Shown here: one piece after another, positions 7,087 through 14,599 of the stretch
Layout of the letters: each line of letters begins with the position of its first letter
Numbering within the stretch: position 1 is the stretch's first letter
Origin: Saccharofermentans sp.
GTDB lineage: Bacteria > Bacillota > Clostridia > Saccharofermentanales > Saccharofermentanaceae
DNA length: 41,833 bases
Assembly: GCA_024684815.1 (NCBI GenBank)
Contig: JAIKWL010000033.1
Location: forward strand, 1 to 41,833
Direction: 5' to 3'
Made by a program: the position numbers and the translations under genes
The notes under the pieces: model-generated
What the model was told of the DNA's origin: nothing
Database searches by the model: none
The model's input: only the letters and a program-made list of their open reading frames with translations

Positions 7087-7458
7087 TTAATACAGTTGAT
7101 CCCACTGAACAATGTTTGACCTGACACTATTTAAATAATAGTCCATAAGTGCAGTCATTGCTACTTCCTTACTTATAACCTGATATGAACAGATCTCATA
7201 CTGACCATCGCAAAAAGATACAAACCCTTCCTGATCACTTCCGTTACAAGAAACATAACAACTCCCATCGTCACCAAAATGATGCAGCACCGCATTGTTC
7301 TCATTAACCAACAAAGCCATGCAGGGATACTCGTCCTGTTCACCGTTTTGAGATATCCATACTTCAGCTGATTTTTCAGCAAGAAGTTTTTTCATTATGC
7401 TCTCAAAAACATCTGCATCATCGCATTGATAAATGTCATGTCCACAACTTACTATCAT
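7087..7458 (-). CDS. Imm1-like immunity protein (123 aa)
   Basis: The pattern matches the Imm1 family of polymorphic-toxin immunity proteins as I remember it. It has EVWISQNGEQDEYPCMALLV, then a strand with GDDG, a G.V.F segment, a YQVISKEVAMTALMDYYL helix, and a terminal IVQWDQLY. The protein is acidic and cytosolic. Imm1 proteins are thought to neutralise nuclease or deaminase toxin domains (family knowledge). No toxin is adjacent. The first eight codons and upstream junction are duplicated in inverted orientation at 5647-5692. Its ATG overlaps the stop of a short upstream frame as ATGA. Confidence 0.7.
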   Translation of the reverse strand: MIVSCGHDIYQCDDADVFESIMKKLLAEKSAEVWISQNGEQDEYPCMALLVNENNAVLHHFGDDGSCYVSCNGSDQEGFVSFCDGQYEICSYQVISKEVAMTALMDYYLNSVRSNIVQWDQLY

Positions 7459-7478
7459 TTATGTCGCTCGTTATACTG
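7433..7478 (-). repeat. 46-bp perfect inverted repeat, right copy
   Basis: Partner of 5647-5692. It spans the first codons and upstream junction of the Imm1-like gene and runs into dispersed-element copy D (7472-7494). Confidence 0.85.
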
Positions 7479-7494
7479 ATAATTATCTGTACTA
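7472..7494 (-). repeat. Dispersed element, copy D (23 bp)
   Basis: On the minus strand it reads TAGTACAGATAATTATCAGT then ATA, a diverged version of copies A-C. It lies 14 bases before the ATG of the Imm1-like gene. Confidence 0.6.
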
Positions 7495-7710
7495 ATCAAT
7501 TATATCAAAACCAATGTCTTCACAGTCCGATATGGTATATTCTATGTGTTCTGCATGAACAATCCGTAAAGAAAGAAATCTACGAATGATAAAAGTTTTA
7601 TTTATTTGTCACGGCAGGATAGATGTCAGCGTAGATAAACTTTGTAATAGCACGATAAGCCACGATACGGTTTGAGTTTTCAGGATCAAATTGTGTAGTA
7701 TATTTTTATG
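7492..7710 (-). pseudogene. Decayed gene relic in two reading frames
   Basis: One frame reads DPENSNRIVAYRAITKFIYA and continues through DIYPAVTNK to a stop (about 7607-7710). A second frame directly after it reads FIIRRFLSLRIVHAEH and continues to CEDIGFDIID and a stop at 7492-7494. Together they look like the C-terminal 70 residues of one soluble protein broken by a frameshift. No start is visible. It lies directly upstream of, and codirectional with, the Imm1-like gene. The family is unknown. Confidence 0.5.
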
Positions 7711-7750
7711 TGCCATTTTATGGTGTTAAACCAACTATCAGGAGTGATAC

Positions 7751-8272
7751 ATGAAAAACAATAGGCTGAAACGAGTTGGCATGTTATTTATTTTGCTATC
7801 AATTACAGTTTTCTTACTGTCGCTATGGCAAGCTTTGAATTTTATAAAACCAATAAAACCGATACAGTCAGGATTACAAGATTATGATCATGTTAATGTT
7901 CAGATAGTTGATGTCTTAGCATGTGTGGATTCACATGAAACGGATATAAACAATAGAGAGAATAGTTACTATCTTTATTTAGTTGAACTCGAATCAGAAG
8001 AGCACGCTGTTGTAATGTATGAAAGCAGTATTCCCTCGGTATCTCAATTCCGCTCAACTCTTCCAATTAAAGTCGATGGAACAGTCTATCTTCTATCCTC
8101 AAAAGATGAGAATAACGTCAAAAACAGCTTAGGTAACTGTTCTGATAAAACTTTCTACCCCTATAAAATTATTGGAACCGTTTTTCCTATGTCAGGATTC
8201 ATAATCGGTACAATAGTTTTATGTTTAGGTATTACATGTTATATATTGGATAAAAAGTATGTTGATAATTAA
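7751..8272 (+). CDS. Small membrane protein, two TM segments (173 aa)
   Basis: A basic start (MKNNRLKRVG) leads into TM1 (about residues 10-28). A soluble middle of about 110 residues follows, then TM2 (about 142-164), and a short KKYVDN tail. By the positive-inside rule both ends are cytosolic and the middle is outside. The ATG follows AGGAG at seven bases. The family is not recognised. The topology resembles DUF3592-like small membrane proteins, but the match is not secure. Confidence 0.78.
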   Translation: MKNNRLKRVGMLFILLSITVFLLSLWQALNFIKPIKPIQSGLQDYDHVNVQIVDVLACVDSHETDINNRENSYYLYLVELESEEHAVVMYESSIPSVSQFRSTLPIKVDGTVYLLSSKDENNVKNSLGNCSDKTFYPYKIIGTVFPMSGFIIGTIVLCLGITCYILDKKYVDN

Positions 8273-8598
8273 TATATTATAAATCTCATTCCATTTGTCA
8301 TAGCCCGGCAAAGTTAAGAAATATAGCGCTTTGCGTTGGTGATGCGTATCCCAAAATGATAATTACCAAAACATATCAACCCTTTTTTCAAAATTTATAT
8401 ACCAATATAACCCTTTAACAATTCTATAATAGCAGAATAAAGAAACCGCGCTCATTTATAATTTCAGTTGGTTTAAGCCTACCACACTATCAACATTTCT
8501 TATTTTCGTTTTATTTTGCACAAAAACATTTTCGATTTTCCTAACCGTTCCGCTCATCATCTTTAGAATGATATAATTGTTAATATGAGGTGTTGGGA
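8273..8598 (+). other. Gene-free AT-rich stretch before the chaperone cluster
   Basis: I see no convincing gene on either strand. Close to its right end is TATAAT (about 8572-8577), with only a weak -35 match (TTCCGC at about 18 bases). It probably holds the promoter of the J-like gene at 8599. No CIRCE-type inverted repeat (TTAGCACTC / GAGTGCTAA) is visible. Confidence 0.5.
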
Positions 8599-9441
8599 AT
8601 GAACAATCCATGGAAAATATTAAATATCGATCCAACAAGCGACGTAATATTTATTAAACGCGCTTATACATCTCTTGCCCACAATATCAGTCCTGAGGAT
8701 GATCCCGACAGATACCGAGAACTCCACGATGCATATAAGGAAGCACTTTTCCTTGCTAAAAACATAAATGCAGATGACAGTCAGAACCTCGAGTTAAACC
8801 AGGAGCAGGATTCAGAAACTAATCCAGCCGAAGATAATTCAATTTTTGATTTCAGTGAGATCGAACAAGATTATCTTCCGGAAAACAACCTTGCAGAGAC
8901 AATTATAGAAGACATTATTTCATTTAGAGAAAGCAATAATCTGGATACTAAAGACGGTGTAAAACGCCTGCCACTTAGAATGAAAGACCGCCTGTCAATG
9001 ACTCTATTCTATATGTATTTGAAATTGGCAGAGGTAACTGATGATCTTACTATCTGGAAATCCTTTTTCGATGAGCCTCTTATTCAATATTGCTTAGGAT
9101 TTGCTGAATTCAGGGAGACCATACTTCAGCACTTTGATCCGGATTCGCCACACAAAATGAAGATTGCAGAGTTAATTGAAGATTACAACAGAAATAATGA
9201 TACACTGCGACCTTATGTCGAAACTTCATTAGAAGAAAGTGCAAAAATATATAATCGAAAGAAAAAGAAAGTCATTATTCTTCTTGTAATTGCAGGTCTT
9301 TTGTTAACGATAATGCTTGTTTGTTGCATAATTCCGTTCGAAGCCACAGTTATTACAATTTTCGGAATAGCTTTGCCAGTTATCGGATCATTCATATTCC
9401 TGTTTGCGGCTATAATGGCTGCATGTGATAACACTCGATAA
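8599..9441 (+). CDS. Membrane-anchored J-like protein 1, HPD replaced by SPE (280 aa)
   Basis: Residues 2-52 follow the J-domain pattern: PWKILNID, IKRAYTSLAH, then DPDRYRELHDAYKEAL. At the HPD position is SPE (residues 31-33). The middle domain contains IWKSFFDEPLI, shared with the paralogues at 12283 and 13248. The C-terminal 58 residues form two TM segments (about 225-245 and 252-275) after an RKKKK stop. The ATG at 8599 follows GAGG at eight bases; the GTG at 8590 overlaps that site and is not the start. It faces the Hsp70 operon at its 3' side. The likely role is to dock the HscC-like Hsp70 at the membrane; without HPD it may not stimulate ATPase. Confidence 0.85.
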   Translation: MNNPWKILNIDPTSDVIFIKRAYTSLAHNISPEDDPDRYRELHDAYKEALFLAKNINADDSQNLELNQEQDSETNPAEDNSIFDFSEIEQDYLPENNLAETIIEDIISFRESNNLDTKDGVKRLPLRMKDRLSMTLFYMYLKLAEVTDDLTIWKSFFDEPLIQYCLGFAEFRETILQHFDPDSPHKMKIAELIEDYNRNNDTLRPYVETSLEESAKIYNRKKKKVIILLVIAGLLLTIMLVCCIIPFEATVITIFGIALPVIGSFIFLFAAIMAACDNTR

Positions 9442-9462
9442 TCATTGGAACCATAATGATTC

Positions 9463-10548
9463 TTATCCCAAATCAGTCCTAAACTCTATATTATTAGCAA
9501 AACACCATGCATCAAGTTCATTGATCAATTCTGAATATTCTTCATAAACCATGTTTCTGTTATCCTTAGGGGCTTTTCCAAAGCAATATTTATGATCAAT
9601 TCCCGTTCTGTCAGTAAGGATCACTATTCTGAACGCATTGTCTTTGCCCAAAGATGCGTAAGCAGGTGGAGATACAACTATTCTCTCGATTTCCGATGAA
9701 TCATATCTATCATTTTCGAATGATACGGCAGACGAATCTACTAAAACAAAAGAAGGTGTTATAGCAAGAGCTTCTTTTGTTTCTTTCCTTCCATAAGCGA
9801 AAATAACATACCCAAGTAAAGGTCCTAAAAGGCCGAACATAAGAGCGACAGCAATAAAATACATGAAATCCATCAGTATAAATGCAACAACGCAAACGAT
9901 TATTGAGATACCGGTTATAAGAACACTTATCTTGGTTCGTATGCCCATGGATTTGTTATAGGATTGCGAGATCTTGTCTTTGGGAATATCAAACCGTTCT
10001 TCTTTCTCAAATGATTCCCTGATTCCATCTTTTACTTCATCAGGAATTGCAGATCTCTGTTTCGAATTCAGCAAAGAAACAATATCAGAGAATTCTTTCT
10101 CATCAAAGGGAATCGATAATACCCTGATATTTCCGTTCGGCAGAAAAAACTTCAGATATCTCGTGGAATTTATATATGCTCCATTCGAGTAATTCTTGGC
10201 AACATGTGTTCCACAGAATTGTTCGATAAGATATGATTCCTTTTCATCGCCTTTAACATAGGTGAACGACTCTTCATCGATCGTTATTATTGTCTGTTTA
10301 TTCGTAGCTGTTGCAATCGGAGCAATTATCGCACCTATAACAACAGGAATGAGTATTTTTATAAAGAATGGTATTTCTGAAACTATTCCATATGAAACTG
10401 ACAAAAAAACCATAAACAAAAATAAGAGAACTGATGTAGCTAAGAATGTTCCAATGAACATTACAGCTTTATTAATCCTCTTGGTTTGAAAGACTCTTAT
10501 GTTGTCAGACAAACCGGCATCACCGAAATATCCGTCATTATTACTCAT
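9463..10548 (-). CDS. Four-TM protein with two PH-like cytosolic domains (361 aa)
   Basis: The layout is an internal duplication: TM pair (about residues 28-80), a soluble beta-rich domain (about 85-165), a second TM pair (about 205-250), and a second beta-rich domain ending in a helix (about 258-350). Each soluble unit has the strand pattern and closing helix of bacterial PH-like domains; this is a pattern judgement. The ATG at 10546-10548 overlaps the Hsp70 stop (ATGAGTAA), so it is translationally coupled to the Hsp70. GTG at 10560 is an alternative start. Family not named. It is probably the membrane partner of the chaperone. Confidence 0.8.
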   Translation of the reverse strand: MSNNDGYFGDAGLSDNIRVFQTKRINKAVMFIGTFLATSVLLFLFMVFLSVSYGIVSEIPFFIKILIPVVIGAIIAPIATATNKQTIITIDEESFTYVKGDEKESYLIEQFCGTHVAKNYSNGAYINSTRYLKFFLPNGNIRVLSIPFDEKEFSDIVSLLNSKQRSAIPDEVKDGIRESFEKEERFDIPKDKISQSYNKSMGIRTKISVLITGISIIVCVVAFILMDFMYFIAVALMFGLLGPLLGYVIFAYGRKETKEALAITPSFVLVDSSAVSFENDRYDSSEIERIVVSPPAYASLGKDNAFRIVILTDRTGIDHKYCFGKAPKDNRNMVYEEYSELINELDAWCFANNIEFRTDLG

Positions 10549-12247
10549 ATGATCCTTCACTCAATCCGGTATCTATACCTTCCAGCTGATCTAAAAAGCG
10601 TGCAAACCTTTTGGTCATTATTCTAATATCACGGTCATTTCCCTGTGCCAGACAAGTTTTATAACCCATCAAAGCATCAACAATCTGTTGTCTCTCAAAA
10701 CTTAATGTCTCTTCTATTATTCGCTCAGCACGGGCAATAAGCAGCTGGTACTGTTCTTCTTCAGCAGGAGCAAGCCTTAGTTTATCTAATTGCTCTTTGC
10801 ATTTCGCCTGCTGCTCCTCAGTCATAGAATTATTCTCGCTGAGTATAACCTTGGAGTATGTCTTCTTGTCATTTGCCGTAACATCAACAACTAAAAGGCC
10901 ATTGATATCATAAGTAAGTCTGATTGACACTATATGTTCGCCTATTGGAGTTGGTGGGCAGCTCAATCTTAGGTCACCTAATTTGATATTATTAGCCGGA
11001 ACGATACTCTCACCTTGATAAATCGTCACATGAACCTCAGTCTGGTTATCTGCAGCTGCATAATAATCGTGTATTTTACTGGTAGGCAACATTGAATTGC
11101 GCTGAATAATAAAATCCATGATATGATCCTTAGTACGACGATCCTGAACTGCCGTTCCAAGCGAAAAGGGACATATGTCTGTAAGAATAACGTCTTTAAA
11201 GTCCTCGTTACGATTCTTCATTCCGGCAAAAATACCGGCACCCACGCAAATTGCCGTATCAGGGTTGATATCAGAACAAGGTTTACGGCCTGTTAATCTT
11301 TCAATATATGCAGCTATAGTGGGCATCTTGCAGGAACCGCCAACCAGGATAATATCCTTGACCTCCTGAATATTCATATGAGAATCCCGCAACACACGTT
11401 TTATCGGTTCTCCGATTTTCTCAAACACCGTATGAGCTATCTTAATAAGCGTATTATTATCAAGTGAAAGTGAATAACTGTTATCATTGATATTGACTGA
11501 CATTATGCTCAAAGGAGTTTCAGACAATGCAATCTTACAGGCTTCTGCAGTTTTATAAATAGACGCCTTCTGCTCAGGAGACAACAGTGCCTCATCAAGG
11601 TTATTCTCTTTCAGGAAGTGTGAATATATAGCCTCGTTAATGTCTTTACCGCCCAACTGATTATTGCCTGCAACCGCCAGGATCTCCATAATACTGTCGA
11701 ACGAATCGATCATGGAAACATCAAGTGTTCCGCCACCGAAATCGATAACCATATATGTGCCGTCTTCAAATCCGTGTTTCTGCATGTAGGCAAGTGCAGC
11801 TGCAGATGGCTCGTTTATCAGACGTTCAACTTTAAGACCGGACATCTCTGCAGCCTGCTTTGTCGCGTTTCGACGACAATCATCAAAATATGCAGGAACA
11901 CTGATTACGGCCTCAGTTATTTCTTCTCCAAGGAACTTTTCCGCATCTTCCTTTATCTTTTTCAAAACAAGAGAAGATAACTGCTCAGATGTAAAACTGT
12001 TTTTTCCTATCTGATATACTTTTTTTGTGCCAAGAGTACGCTTAAATTCAGACGCAGTCTTTTCAGGATGAGAAATCAATCGTTCTTTGGCCACTTCACC
12101 GACTAAGATGTTGTTATTTTCATCAACACCGACAACTGAAGGAGTAAACGTATTCCCCAGTGTATTTTTAATTATGAGTGGAGAACTGTTTTTCCACACG
12201 CACGCCAAACTGTTCGTTGTGCCAAGATCTATTCCAATAATCGCCAT
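10541..12247 (-). CDS. HscC-like Hsp70 chaperone (568 aa)
   Basis: An ATP-dependent Hsp70. The nucleotide-binding domain (about 1-350) has the phosphate-1 loop GIDLGTTNS, NEPSAAALAY, the phosphate-2 loop VIDFGGGTLDVS, and the adenosine motif ILVGGSCKMP. A substrate-binding beta domain follows (about 365-470). Only a short helical tail comes after it, and there is no EEVD-type or Gly-rich end. At 568 aa it is shorter than DnaK (about 610-640) and close to E. coli HscC (about 556). An AGGAG site lies nine bases before the ATG. It is second in a minus-strand operon: J-like 2, Hsp70, PH-like membrane protein. No grpE is present, so a housekeeping GrpE is presumably used, if any. Confidence 0.93.
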   Translation of the reverse strand: MAIIGIDLGTTNSLACVWKNSSPLIIKNTLGNTFTPSVVGVDENNNILVGEVAKERLISHPEKTASEFKRTLGTKKVYQIGKNSFTSEQLSSLVLKKIKEDAEKFLGEEITEAVISVPAYFDDCRRNATKQAAEMSGLKVERLINEPSAAALAYMQKHGFEDGTYMVIDFGGGTLDVSMIDSFDSIMEILAVAGNNQLGGKDINEAIYSHFLKENNLDEALLSPEQKASIYKTAEACKIALSETPLSIMSVNINDNSYSLSLDNNTLIKIAHTVFEKIGEPIKRVLRDSHMNIQEVKDIILVGGSCKMPTIAAYIERLTGRKPCSDINPDTAICVGAGIFAGMKNRNEDFKDVILTDICPFSLGTAVQDRRTKDHIMDFIIQRNSMLPTSKIHDYYAAADNQTEVHVTIYQGESIVPANNIKLGDLRLSCPPTPIGEHIVSIRLTYDINGLLVVDVTANDKKTYSKVILSENNSMTEEQQAKCKEQLDKLRLAPAEEEQYQLLIARAERIIEETLSFERQQIVDALMGYKTCLAQGNDRDIRIMTKRFARFLDQLEGIDTGLSEGSYE

Positions 12248-12282
12248 TTTCTATAACTCCTATCCTGCTAAATCATTATATA

Positions 12283-13152
12283 TTATTTAGCTTTATTCCT
12301 GTTATGTTTCTTAAATCCGCATACAAGACCGTTCTTTACGGATATTATTATCGCAGCAATAAAAACACCCGATGTAGACACTGCAATTAATGAACAACCC
12401 ACAATAGCATTTATATTCTGATCGCCAAACATGTCGGTTGCAAATACAATCATGCATCCAAGAAAACAAGCAACACCGATAATAATCATGATTACAATCA
12501 GCAAATCTCTTTTTGTTGTGTTCTTTTGTTCACCACAGTCATTATATTGAGAATAGTTAACATTAAGTGGTAAATGCCTCTCGCGGATTATCTCATTTAT
12601 CCTTACACCGTGATCAGATCCTTTCGGGAAGTAACATATGACCCGGTTACAAAACCCGTGTTGCCAGGCATACATGATCAAGGGTTCGTCAAAAAAATCA
12701 TTCCAGACATTTGCATCGTTAGATATTTGAGCAAGTCTGGCATACATCTTAAACAAAGTCTCAGCCAAATTCATTTTTATGTTATGAGGTATATTACTGA
12801 GATCCTTAACTGAACCAAGATTATTATTTTCTTTGAAGATCAGTATATCATCGGCCATTATTTCAACCAGTGTTCCCTGCAATACAGAATCATCTAACAA
12901 TTGACTGAAATCATACGTATCATAAGATTCCTTTGGATGTTCTTCCGAAATAGCACAGGAATCAGACAAACCTGAAATAACAATGCTTTTATTGGCGTAT
13001 GCTAGAGCCATTTTATATGCTTCATGCAATTTGCGGAATCTATCCGGATCGTCTTCCGGATTAACTTCATGTGCAAGCTTCGTATAAGCCCGTTTTATCG
13101 CTTGTACGTCATCGGTAGGTTCTATGCCAAGAATTATCCAACACAATTGCAT
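12283..13152 (-). CDS. Membrane-anchored J-like protein 2, HPD replaced by NPE (289 aa)
   Basis: The J-like domain (residues 3-52) reads WIILGIEP, IKRAYTKLAH, then DPDRFRKLHEAYKMAL, with NPE at residues 31-33 where HPD is expected. The middle domain has a TYDFSQ segment and VWNDFFDEPLI. Two C-terminal TM segments (about 217-239 and 248-272) are followed by a basic tail (KKHNRNK). It is the first gene of the Hsp70 operon; its stop is 35 bases before the Hsp70 start. A TATAAT lies upstream in the 95-bp divergent region shared with J-like 3. Likely anchors the Hsp70. Confidence 0.87.
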   Translation of the reverse strand: MQLCWIILGIEPTDDVQAIKRAYTKLAHEVNPEDDPDRFRKLHEAYKMALAYANKSIVISGLSDSCAISEEHPKESYDTYDFSQLLDDSVLQGTLVEIMADDILIFKENNNLGSVKDLSNIPHNIKMNLAETLFKMYARLAQISNDANVWNDFFDEPLIMYAWQHGFCNRVICYFPKGSDHGVRINEIIRERHLPLNVNYSQYNDCGEQKNTTKRDLLIVIMIIIGVACFLGCMIVFATDMFGDQNINAIVGCSLIAVSTSGVFIAAIIISVKNGLVCGFKKHNRNKAK

Positions 13153-13247
13153 GATTCTCTTTACCTCAACCAGTTGATTATAGCATCATGACAAAGCGAT
13201 AAAAATAACGCATGTGATAAAATAAACACAATTATACGGGGCGAGTT

Positions 13248-14297
13248 ATGGCTGAAAATCTTTGGTTCTGGAACATTTTAGGTATTGAGCCAACTAAAGA
13301 CAAGACTGTTATCAAACGGGCTTTCTCTAAACTTGCGCATGAGAAGAATCCTGAGGATGATCCAGAAGGTTATGCCAAGCTTCATGATGCATACAAAGAA
13401 GCACTTAGCTATGCATCCGAAAAAATCGTTATCGTTTCAGAAAATGGAAATACTGTTAAAGAAAATCAGTCTGCATATGATTTTTCTTCTGTCAATGATG
13501 ATAACCGACCTCTTCTGATGACTATAGCCGGTCTGACGGAAGAGATTCGGCGGTTTAAGATAAAAAACAACGTATATACATATGAAAACTTGTTCCAAAA
13601 ACCTGTATCTGAACTTCATGAAATAACAATTTCGTTGTTCAAATTATACGCAGCACTTGCCTTTAAGACCGATAACATGAATGTTTGGACTGCTTTCTTT
13701 AACGAGCCCCTGATTACAATTGTTCTGGAAGAACCTGATCTTCGCTCTTTCTTGATAGATTACTTCCCCGAAGGCGATGTTAACCGAGCAACAATTGCAG
13801 GCTTTATCAGTTCATATGAAGATAATCTCACACAAAAAATCGAGAAAGAAAAGCTTGAAAAAGAAAGAAAAATAGAAGAAGAGCAGGCCTTACAAAAGAA
13901 ACAAGGCATATGGATATATTTAGCTGTTGCATCCACCATACTATTTATAGTTTTGATTACCATTCCATCTGATATAAATCTCCCGGAATCGCAAATAATA
14001 ACCATAGGATGCATGATATTATCATTTGGTTTGAGTTGTCTGTCCAGACATCTGAAAATATACGCTAAACGTGAAAAATCTCGCAAGAAGATCATCCTAT
14101 CTCGAATTCTAATAGTTGCCGTCATAATTTCAATTTCTATTGGATGGATTTCTTTCTTTTCTGAAAACACCTCAGATGGCATCTATACATATGTATCTTT
14201 GGCTTGTTGTTATATGTTTACAGCAATTAGTATTATTACCGTATTATTGGATTCAAATCCGATTGAACGTATTAAGCGGGCATTACATGGTAAATAA
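13248..14297 (+). CDS. Membrane-anchored J-like protein 3, four TM, NPE for HPD (349 aa)
   Basis: The J-like domain (residues 6-55) reads WNILGIEP, IKRAFSKLAH, then DPEGYAKLHDAYKEAL, with NPE at 34-36. The middle domain has AYDFSS and VWTAFFNEPLI. A charged helix rich in Lys and Glu (about 198-220) leads to four predicted TM segments (about 222-345), twice the number in its paralogues. GGGGCGAG precedes the ATG. It is transcribed divergently from the Hsp70 operon across 95 bp. Its last 15 bases overlap the convergent gene at 14283. Confidence 0.86.
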   Translation: MAENLWFWNILGIEPTKDKTVIKRAFSKLAHEKNPEDDPEGYAKLHDAYKEALSYASEKIVIVSENGNTVKENQSAYDFSSVNDDNRPLLMTIAGLTEEIRRFKIKNNVYTYENLFQKPVSELHEITISLFKLYAALAFKTDNMNVWTAFFNEPLITIVLEEPDLRSFLIDYFPEGDVNRATIAGFISSYEDNLTQKIEKEKLEKERKIEEEQALQKKQGIWIYLAVASTILFIVLITIPSDINLPESQIITIGCMILSFGLSCLSRHLKIYAKREKSRKKIILSRILIVAVIISISIGWISFFSENTSDGIYTYVSLACCYMFTAISIITVLLDSNPIERIKRALHGK

Positions 14298-14576
14298 AGT
14301 GCTATCAAGCAACCTGAGTATCTCTAAGTTTGCATCCTCAACTTGATCAGCAGTGTATTCATCCAAGAAACGGCTTCCACCGGCTAATTGATCAATTAAA
14401 TATGCCAAAGCCACCACATCTTCCAGCGGAACGGATCCGGTCATTCTCCATTTGCTGCTATCTGAGACAATAGTATCCTTAATGGTCTTAAACATATCCG
14501 CATCGAAATAGTTTTCGTTACGAAGTTTCACAAGAAATCCGTTTTTGTCGTTTATCTGTTTGTTAAGATTTCCCAT
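14283..14576 (-). CDS. Small hypothetical protein (97 aa)
   Basis: Soluble helical protein with a GSVPLEDVVALAYLIDQLAG segment followed by DEYTADQVEDANLEILRLLD. The ATG is preceded by GAGGG. It follows the DUF4259 gene (stop at 14600) by 23 bases, so the two form an operon. Its 3' end overlaps that of J-like 3 tail to tail. I recall similar short proteins next to immunity genes but name no family. Confidence 0.72.
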   Translation of the reverse strand: MGNLNKQINDKNGFLVKLRNENYFDADMFKTIKDTIVSDSSKWRMTGSVPLEDVVALAYLIDQLAGGSRFLDEYTADQVEDANLEILRLLDSTLFTM

Positions 14577-14599
14577 TTCTTTATATCCCTCTTATGAAG

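Noticed and set aside
8273-13247. CIRCE/HrcA control of the Hsp70 cluster
   Set aside because: I found no TTAGCACTC / GAGTGCTAA inverted repeat in the intergenic regions of the cluster.
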